The translations under genes were made by a program, and so were the position numbers. The notes under the pieces were generated by a model. It was not told the DNA's origin, made no database searches, and saw nothing but the letters and a program-made list of their open reading frames with translations. A DNA stretch of 9,442 nucleotides from Pauljensenia sp. (GTDB lineage: Bacteria; Actinomycetota; Actinomycetes; Actinomycetales; Actinomycetaceae), in NCBI GenBank assembly GCA_029983625.1, contig JASBZF010000062.1, forward strand, positions 1-9,442. Reading direction: 5' to 3'. This document shows, piece by piece, positions 5,561 through 9,442 of this stretch. Within the stretch, counting starts at the first letter, position 1. The number at the start of each line of letters is the position of its first letter.

Positions 5561-6192
5561 CGTGAGTTCGTTGCGAAGGCCGGGCCTTCAAATCCTGAGG
5601 AACCGAGGATGCTGAAGATACGATCCATGAGTTCCATAGGTTCGGCGAGGCCGTTGTGAACCTCCTCGTGCTGGATTTCTATGGCTGCCATGCCGTTCAG
5701 GTCCCGCACGGGTTCAGTGGTGAATCCTGAAGCGAGGAGGATGTCGGCTTCTTCGAGGTCGTGGGGGGCACCGAAGAACCACGTCGAGGCTTTCCGTGTG
5801 CCTTCGACCTCGCCGATCCACATATGTGTGAGGATGATGCGCCGCCCCGCCCTGGGGAAAAGTGCCCCCACCCTGGTGAAGAGTGAAATTTTCCCTGATT
5901 CTGGGCCGAGAGAGTCTTCGAGGAGGGCGTAAGCGTAGGCACCGATTCCGCGAAGGGTGAGTGCGTCAGCCAGTTCCCCGAGGCGTTCATCAGCGAAAGG
6001 CTCGTCTGCGAAGTAGATCCCTTCGCCGCGTAAAGGGTCACCTGAACCGAGGACCGCGATCTCAAAACCGGCATCGGCGAGGGCGTCGCGCACTGCAAGG
6101 ATCTCGTGCTCTGGGAAGGGGTGGAGCACGGCAGCGTTCGCGCTGTGGCGTTCGATAAAAACATATGTGGAAAAACCGGGCGGCGAGGACAT
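5551..6192 (-). CDS. Unrecognised 213-aa cytoplasmic protein
   Basis: I do not recognise a family. The protein is acidic, has no signal peptide or membrane segment, and has a mixed alpha/beta pattern: strands such as TYVFIER and EIAVLGSG alternate with helices such as EILAVRDALADAG. There are several aromatic and His residues (HMW, TWFFGAPHD, IQHEEVH), but no recognisable catalytic motif. ATG 6192 is the only usable start: no in-frame ATG, GTG or TTG lies between it and the upstream stop. Its ribosome-binding site is poor (GATGGTG). The codon pattern matches the neighbours, the frame is long and clean, and it covers the whole space between flanking genes, so it is very likely real. It converges with the two-component operon and diverges from the lipoprotein gene. 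A ligand-binding or immunity-type role would be a guess. Confidence 0.75.
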   Translation of the reverse strand: MSSPPGFSTYVFIERHSANAAVLHPFPEHEILAVRDALADAGFEIAVLGSGDPLRGEGIYFADEPFADERLGELADALTLRGIGAYAYALLEDSLGPESGKISLFTRVGALFPRAGRRIILTHMWIGEVEGTRKASTWFFGAPHDLEEADILLASGFTTEPVRDLNGMAAIEIQHEEVHNGLAEPMELMDRIFSILGSSGFEGPAFATNSRAE

Positions 6193-6281
6193 GTCACCAT
6201 CGTAAGGTGAGGCATAGGCATTACCGTTTCGTCACTTCGAGCTTGCCTGTGTGTTGCGATCCGCTCGTGAATATTGTCAAA

Positions 6282-6352
6282 AGGGGAAGACTGAGACGCC
6301 GACATGAGATCCGCACTATCGGAAGCAGTGTGATCTCCGCTTTTCTTCCCCT
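6282..6352. promoter_or_regulatory. Composite inverted repeat in a divergent promoter region
   Basis: AGGGGAAGA (6282-6290) pairs with TCTTCCCCT (6344-6352). Inside it GAGATC (6306-6311) pairs with GATCTC (6332-6337), and inside that CACT (6314-6317) pairs with AGTG (6327-6330). Three nested perfect arms in 71 bases are unlikely to be chance. It lies between the divergent starts at 6192 and 6383. In the rightward mRNA it would end about 30 nt before the lipoprotein start, so it may be a structured leader or an operator. A TTGACA hexamer (6280-6275, minus) is also present, without a good -10. Confidence 0.5.
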
Positions 6353-6382
6353 GAAGAATCATTGCCTAAAATGAGAGTCGTG

Positions 6383-6814
6383 ATGAAGCGATCCTTACAC
6401 TCTGTTCTGTCCGTTGCGGCCCTTACCGCCCTCGCCCTCGCCGGTTGTTCTTCGCAGGGGGCACACGATGCCGATCAGTCGGCTGTTGCCGTGGCCGAGT
6501 CGGCCGTTAGTGCCGCACACGATGCCCAGTCCGCACAATCTGAGCAACTCACCATCACCAAGACCCCGGAGGCAATCGACGGCGGCAAAGTGAAGCTCCC
6601 CATCAAGCGCAACCTCCTTTTCACGGTTGACAAGGATGCGGCACAGTGGACGGCAAACATCGCTGACCCTGCAATCGCCGAGTTCATTGCAGGTGATGAC
6701 ACGACCCCGCCGACCATCCATCCTCTTGCCGAGGGCGAAACCACAATCGAACTCACAGGCCCTGAGGGAATGACCTCCTCGTTCACGCTCATCGTCATCC
6801 CCGGAGCCCGCTGA
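6383..6814 (+). CDS. Small secreted lipoprotein with a C-terminal beta domain
   Basis: The protein is 143 aa from ATG 6383. Basic K2-R3, a hydrophobic stretch (5-20) and a lipobox L-A-G-C with Cys22 mark a signal-peptidase II lipoprotein anchored on the outer face of the membrane. Residues 24-52 are an Ala/Ser/Gln-rich linker in which AHDA recurs after 18 residues. The rest (~54-143) is beta-rich and Ig-like: a lysine-rich K-L-P-I-K-R-N, a W-T-A-N-I-A-D-P-A-I-A-E-F segment, then alternating hydrophobic strands ending in TLIVIPG. This arrangement recalls chagasin-type protease inhibitors or bacterial Ig-like domains, but I see no diagnostic loop motif. ATG 6383 is preferred because the signal peptide begins there and GAGAG lies ~5 bases upstream; ATG 6371 and TTG 6362 only add residues ahead of the basic region. 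Lipoprotein status is sure; function is unknown. Confidence 0.85.
   Translation: MKRSLHSVLSVAALTALALAGCSSQGAHDADQSAVAVAESAVSAAHDAQSAQSEQLTITKTPEAIDGGKVKLPIKRNLLFTVDKDAAQWTANIADPAIAEFIAGDDTTPPTIHPLAEGETTIELTGPEGMTSSFTLIVIPGAR
6461..6526 (+). repeat. 12-bp direct repeat in the lipoprotein linker
   Basis: GCACACGATGCC occurs at 6461-6472 and again at 6515-6526, 54 bp (18 codons) apart and in frame. Each encodes A-H-D-A. The intervening codons are Ala/Ser/Val-rich. It looks like the remnant of one linker duplication. Confidence 0.6.
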
Positions 6815-6838
6815 ACACTCTCACGAACACACTCGCAA

Positions 6839-6907
6839 GCGACGAGAGTTGCGGCTCTGCCGCGCACTTTCCTGACATTCTGTTGCGCGCAGAGCCGCCC
6901 TCGTCGC
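6839..6907. terminator. Long, nearly continuous stem-loop after the lipoprotein
   Basis: GCGACGAG (6839-6846) pairs with CTCGTCGC (6900-6907), then GCGGCTCTGC (6851-6860) with GCAGAGCCGC (6889-6898). After a single bulged C, GCGCA (6862-6866) pairs with TGCGC (6884-6888) around a 17-nt loop. That is 23 base pairs with two small interruptions, starting 24 bases after the lipoprotein stop. There is no T-run after either side, so it could be a factor-assisted terminator, a 3' stabilising structure or a small structured RNA rather than a simple intrinsic terminator. Confidence 0.5.
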
Positions 6908-6991
6908 ATATCAACACGCTGATTCCCTCCTCGCTTTCCTTCGCCTGTCACGCACGAAAACAGGGCGCACCGCAAAGAAAAATCGCCTGAT

Positions 6992-7858
6992 ATGAACACC
7001 CCTACGGACCTTTCGACCCTTCCTGCACACATTGATCTGCGCCTGGTTGCCGTTGACATGGACGGAACTTTGCTTGACGACGCGAAGAATTTCCCTCCGA
7101 ATTTCGACGCGCTTTTAGATGTCCTCGATGCCCGTGGGATTACTTTTGCTCCCTCGTCTGGACGGCAAGTCTGGACACTGCTCGACATGTTTCCCAAGCG
7201 GCCAGGAATGACGGTGATTGGTGAAAACGGCGCGATCGTCATGAAAGATGGGCAAGAAGTCTCCTCAAGTCCAGTCGATCACGATACGATCCGTCAGGCG
7301 ATCATCTGTGTGCGTGAAGCGGTGGCCACCGGCTTGGACGGTGGGCTCGTCATGTGCGGGAAAAAATCTGCCTACGTGGAACGAGTCGATGATCGTTTCG
7401 TCGAAGGTGTCCTCCCCTACTACCACCGGACTGAAAAAGTGAAAGATCAGCTGACAGTCCTTGAACGTATGGAATCAGGGGAGCTGGATGACGACATTGT
7501 GAAACTTGCGGTGATGTGTCTTGATGAGGTGCTTCCTTTAGCGGAGCTGACTCTCGCTCGCTTCGCCGACACGCATCAGTATGCGGTTTCGGGTCGCAAC
7601 TGGGCGGACCTCCAAATACGAGGGGTCGATAAAGGGCAGGCTGTGCGTGCCCTCCAAAACGAGATCGGTGTGGATCGTGACCAGACGGCAACTTTCGGGG
7701 ATTTCCACAATGACATTTCCATGCTGAAAGAGGCACGTTGGTCTTTTGCGATGGCGAATGCTCACGCCGAAGTTGTCGAAGCGGCCGCGTATATTGCGCC
7801 CTCGAACAACGAAGACGGTGTGGGCCGGGTGTTGAGATGGATTCTCGGCATCGACTGA
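6992..7858 (+). CDS. Cof-type HAD-superfamily phosphatase (subclass IIB)
   Basis: This is a 288-aa cytoplasmic hydrolase that should remove phosphate from small molecules such as sugar phosphates or flavin/pyridoxal phosphates. All four HAD motifs are visible: motif I D22-M-D24-G-T-L, motif II S55-S56-G-R58, motif III K214 (in VDKGQAV), and motif IV G236-D237-F-H-N240-D241. A C2-type cap lies between motifs II and III (~85-195), which with the length gives the Cof/IIB assignment. The end GVGRVLRWIL is also family-like. Motif IV has His at 239 where many homologues have a small residue. ATG 6992 is preceded only by an A-rich stretch (AAAGAAAAA) with no good ribosome-binding site, yet it places motif I at the usual distance and no later start would keep it. 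It lies 177 bases after the lipoprotein, beyond the long hairpin, so is probably a separate unit. The substrate cannot be read from sequence. Confidence 0.9.
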   Translation: MNTPTDLSTLPAHIDLRLVAVDMDGTLLDDAKNFPPNFDALLDVLDARGITFAPSSGRQVWTLLDMFPKRPGMTVIGENGAIVMKDGQEVSSSPVDHDTIRQAIICVREAVATGLDGGLVMCGKKSAYVERVDDRFVEGVLPYYHRTEKVKDQLTVLERMESGELDDDIVKLAVMCLDEVLPLAELTLARFADTHQYAVSGRNWADLQIRGVDKGQAVRALQNEIGVDRDQTATFGDFHNDISMLKEARWSFAMANAHAEVVEAAAYIAPSNNEDGVGRVLRWILGID

Positions 7859-8029
7859 TCGTGACCAATGGGAAGCTGCAGACTGGCTCAGTGCTCACCC
7901 AATCGCACGACTCTACACGCATCTCACGCAAACCCACTTCACCAGCACGCACAATACTGACACGCAAGCGTCACAGAAAAACCCTTCCACTTTGCATCCG
8001 GCCTGTCTGTGTGGCAACAGCTGTGAAAG

Positions 8030-8062
8030 CGAAAGCCCCGGATGAGTTTTCCGGGGCTTTCG
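8030..8062. terminator. Bidirectional terminator between convergent genes
   Basis: CGAAAGCCCCGGA (8030-8042) pairs perfectly over 13 bp with TCCGGGGCTTTCG (8050-8062) around a 7-nt loop. The GC core is flanked by AAA/TTT within the stem, so either strand shows a GC stem ending in T3 (CTTTC). It separates the HAD gene (stop 7858) from the leftward gene (stop 8105). The bases from 7859 to 8029 hold nothing else I can support. Confidence 0.75.
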
Positions 8063-8104
8063 AGAGTCTGAGTGATACTCAGTGCGTGTGAAAAGGCAGC
8101 CTAC

Positions 8105-8728
8105 TCAGGCTTCGTCCGTGAGGGGGAGCTGCTCGACGTCCTCGACCGTCTCTGCCGGAACGTCCGACACGGGGGATTCAGCTTCGAGGTCCGCCCAGTA
8201 CTCTTCCGCCCAGGGATCCTCAATCGGCTGGCTGCGCTTCCACAGAACATAACCGGCACTGGCGACAGTTCCCGCCAGCGCGGTCCATCCGATCGCCCGG
8301 AGGAAACGACGCTTCTTACGTACCTTCCGCGTCGGGGTGACGAGGGCGAGTTGAGAGGCTGTGCCCGCTTTGCGGGCACGGTCAGCGAGAGGACCTTCAG
8401 ATGCGAGGGCGGCCCCGCCCTCGGCGATCGCGCGATTCAGGCGAGGCAGATAATCCTCAACCAGATCCGTGCGCGCATGTTCAATTGCGGGACGTGCGCG
8501 GTCGATCGCAGCCTGAGCGCGGTCGGCGGCATTTTCCACAACGGGGGTTGCCTTTTCAATAGCGTTGGCCAGCGCAGCCTGAGCGCGCGGAGCAGCCCAA
8601 TCGACTCCCTGTTCAGCCAAATCTGCGGCTTTGACGGCGACGCGCCCGGCCTGGATGATCAGCGCGTCACGAAGCTGAGCGGCTTCGGTCAGTAGCTTGT
8701 CCGTGTCGAAGTTCGGCGTATTGCCCAT
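8105..8728 (-). CDS. Helix-rich, membrane-anchored conserved actinobacterial protein
   Basis: The protein has 207 aa. Residues ~9-125 are almost wholly predicted helix, with Ala/Arg/Glu-rich amphipathic segments punctuated by Pro or Gly (at 47, 62, 80 and 95), apolipoprotein-like. A basic cluster RKVRKKRRFLR (134-144) precedes one membrane segment (~145-163), and an acidic tail follows, beginning DPWAEEYW (171-178). By the positive-inside rule the long helical part is cytoplasmic and the acidic tail outside, although the flanking K-R at 164-165 weakens this. ATG 8728 has GGAGA four bases upstream. From memory, proteins of this layout with a D-P-W-A-E-E-Y-W-type motif are widespread in Actinobacteria beside the cyclophilin gene near oriC, and I know of no assigned function. 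A cell-envelope, division or membrane-scaffold role is only inference. It is transcribed away from the cyclophilin gene across a 147-bp divergent spacer. Confidence 0.8.
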   Translation of the reverse strand: MGNTPNFDTDKLLTEAAQLRDALIIQAGRVAVKAADLAEQGVDWAAPRAQAALANAIEKATPVVENAADRAQAAIDRARPAIEHARTDLVEDYLPRLNRAIAEGGAALASEGPLADRARKAGTASQLALVTPTRKVRKKRRFLRAIGWTALAGTVASAGYVLWKRSQPIEDPWAEEYWADLEAESPVSDVPAETVEDVEQLPLTDEA

Positions 8729-8766
8729 GATGTCTCCGAATCCGTGTCAAGAGATCGATGCAAAAG

Positions 8767-8799
8767 CACCGCTTCCCTCTATTGTGCAACGAAGCGGTG
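8767..8799. promoter_or_regulatory. Inverted repeat in the divergent spacer before the cyclophilin gene
   Basis: CACCGCTT (8767-8774) and AAGCGGTG (8792-8799) are perfect 8-bp inverted copies 17 bases apart. Between them lies TATTGT (plus) / CACAAT (minus), a possible -10 for either direction, though neither has a convincing -35. The position, centred between starts at 8728 and 8876, would suit an operator for both genes. A leader hairpin is the alternative. Confidence 0.4.
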
Positions 8800-8867
8800 T
8801 GATCTGCAGCCTACCGGAGGATCTGAAGAGCATCGACTGTGTGCCCTTAAGCGCAGAATCTGCGAGC

Positions 8868-8879
8868 ATGGAGGTATGA
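8868..8879 (+). other. Three-codon ORF overlapping the cyclophilin start
   Basis: ATG GAG GTA TGA (8868-8879) overlaps the cyclophilin ATG (8876-8878) as an ATGA start-stop. The only strong Shine-Dalgarno sequence (GGAGG, 8870-8874) lies inside it and just one base from the cyclophilin ATG, closer than normal. Either the ribosome uses this unusual spacing, or it starts at 8868 (perhaps on a leaderless mRNA) and re-initiates. Confidence 0.3.
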
Positions 8880-9397
8880 AAGCAACACTGCACACCAATA
8901 AAGGTGACATCGTTCTCGAACTTTTCCCCAATCATGCGCCGAATACGGTGAAAAATTTTGTGACCCTGGCTCGCGGTGAACGCGAATGGACTGATCCTCA
9001 AAGCGGACAAAAAACCACTCGCGCACTCTACGACGGCACAATTTTCCACCGCGTGATCTCTGGATTCATGATCCAAGGAGGTGACCCGCTCGGCACAGGC
9101 ACCGGCGGTCCGGGCTACACCTTCAATGATGAGATTCACCCCGAACTCAACTTCAACGAACCCTACCTCCTCGCTATGGCAAACGCGGGGAAGCGTATGG
9201 GCAGAGGGACGAACGGCTCACAGTTCTTTATCACCGTCGCCCCGACCCCGTGGCTCTTAGGGAACCACACGATCTTCGGAAAGGTTCTCGATCAAGCATC
9301 GAAGGACGTTGTTGATGCGATCGCGACCGTTGCAACTGGTCGCAATGATCGCCCCGTTGAAGATGTCGTCATCGAATCTGTGACGATTGTTGAGTGA
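8876..9397 (+). CDS. ppiA: Cyclophilin-type peptidyl-prolyl cis-trans isomerase
   Basis: This 173-aa cytoplasmic enzyme catalyses cis-trans isomerisation of Xaa-Pro bonds and assists protein folding. Cyclophilin active-site residues are in place: F57-H58-R59 (catalytic Arg), F64-M65-I66-Q67-G-G-D70-P, A102-N103-A104-G105, Q116-F117-F118-I119-T120, and W126-L127 then H131 in the loop before the last strands. Trp126 is the residue linked to cyclosporin binding in other cyclophilins. There is no signal peptide or membrane anchor, and the length is normal for the cytosolic actinobacterial form. ATG 8876 was chosen because the conserved N-terminal strand (KATLHTNKGDIVLELF) starts directly after it; the open frame reaches back to 8744 but that part has no family character. 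The Shine-Dalgarno spacing is odd (see 8868-8879). In many Actinobacteria this gene lies near gyrA and is followed by a rhomboid protease gene; the contig ends too soon to tell. Confidence 0.95.
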   Translation: MKATLHTNKGDIVLELFPNHAPNTVKNFVTLARGEREWTDPQSGQKTTRALYDGTIFHRVISGFMIQGGDPLGTGTGGPGYTFNDEIHPELNFNEPYLLAMANAGKRMGRGTNGSQFFITVAPTPWLLGNHTIFGKVLDQASKDVVDAIATVATGRNDRPVEDVVIESVTIVE

Positions 9398-9410
9398 GCT
9401 CTGTGTCTGT

Positions 9411-9442
9411 GTGGGGGTGGGGGGGGGGGGGGGGGGGGGGGG
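9411..9442. repeat. Terminal poly-G run (probable sequencing artefact)
   Basis: After the cyclophilin stop the sequence becomes G/T-only (CTGTGTCTGTGTG), then five G, a T and 24 G to the end. It mirrors the poly-C at the other end, which is the same signal read on the opposite strand. Two-colour instruments call G when signal is lost, so this is most likely not genomic. Confidence 0.8.

Noticed and set aside
5697..6362. 221-aa leftward ORF
   Set aside because: Same-strand shadow of the 213-aa gene in another frame, Ser/Pro/Arg-rich, and it runs through the composite inverted repeat.
8072..8695. 207-aa rightward ORF
   Set aside because: Antisense shadow of the helix-rich protein gene, which has a ribosome-binding site, coherent helices and a membrane segment.
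8744..8875. N-terminal extension of the cyclophilin
   Set aside because: The extra 44 residues include Cys- and Arg-rich random sequence and overlap the divergent promoter region; conserved cyclophilin sequence begins right after ATG 8876.

Overview
The window looks like one complete contig from a mid-to-high-GC actinobacterium, most likely of the Actinomycetaceae type (Actinomyces/Schaalia/Trueperella relatives). This rests on codon use, a tRNA-Leu without an encoded CCA end, and a cyclophilin gene of the kind that sits near gyrA and oriC in many Actinobacteria. The species is not identifiable by eye. Both ends are homopolymers: 16 C at the start and an almost pure G run at the end. Read outward from the contig both become poly-G preceded by T/G-rich sequence, the usual mark of poly-G artefact from two-colour sequencing. 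The outermost ~100 bases on the left and ~35 on the right should not be trusted as biology.

Layout. 1-475: no convincing gene; one weak 37-codon ORF and a tandem pair of GC hairpins, the first a good rho-independent terminator for the leftward gene. 476-697 (-): a 73-aa two-helix membrane protein whose leader carries a perfect 12-bp hairpin directly against the ribosome-binding site. 953-1036 (-): tRNA-Leu(CAG) with a near-consensus promoter behind it. 1416-5510 (+): a three-gene operon. 5551-6192 (-): an unrecognised 213-aa protein, convergent with the operon. 6383-6814 (+): a small lipoprotein, followed by a long stem-loop. 6992-7858 (+): a Cof-type HAD phosphatase. 8030-8062: a 13-bp bidirectional terminator. 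8105-8728 (-): a helix-rich membrane-anchored actinobacterial protein. 8876-9397 (+): a peptidyl-prolyl isomerase (cyclophilin).

The main interest is the operon: a DASS/SLC13 anion transporter, a 722-aa histidine kinase and a stand-alone receiver, separated by 1 nt and by a 4-nt ATGA overlap, so almost certainly translated together. The kinase has an inactivated receiver-like domain at its N-terminus (phospho-acceptor Asp and switch Lys both replaced), a cyclic-nucleotide-binding fold that seems to lack the usual phosphate-binding residues, an enlarged dimerisation/phosphotransfer region and a 6-residue tandem-repeat tail. The receiver resembles the one found fused to thioredoxin reductase in other bacteria, a class which, from memory, travels with cNMP-domain kinases. 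Here there is no reductase and no DNA-binding output; a carboxylate/anion permease takes that position. The inferred model is a phospho-relay that controls transport or metabolism through protein contacts rather than transcription. This is untested.

The rest of the window is housekeeping or poorly characterised chromosomal sequence. I saw no mobile element, CRISPR array or prophage gene.
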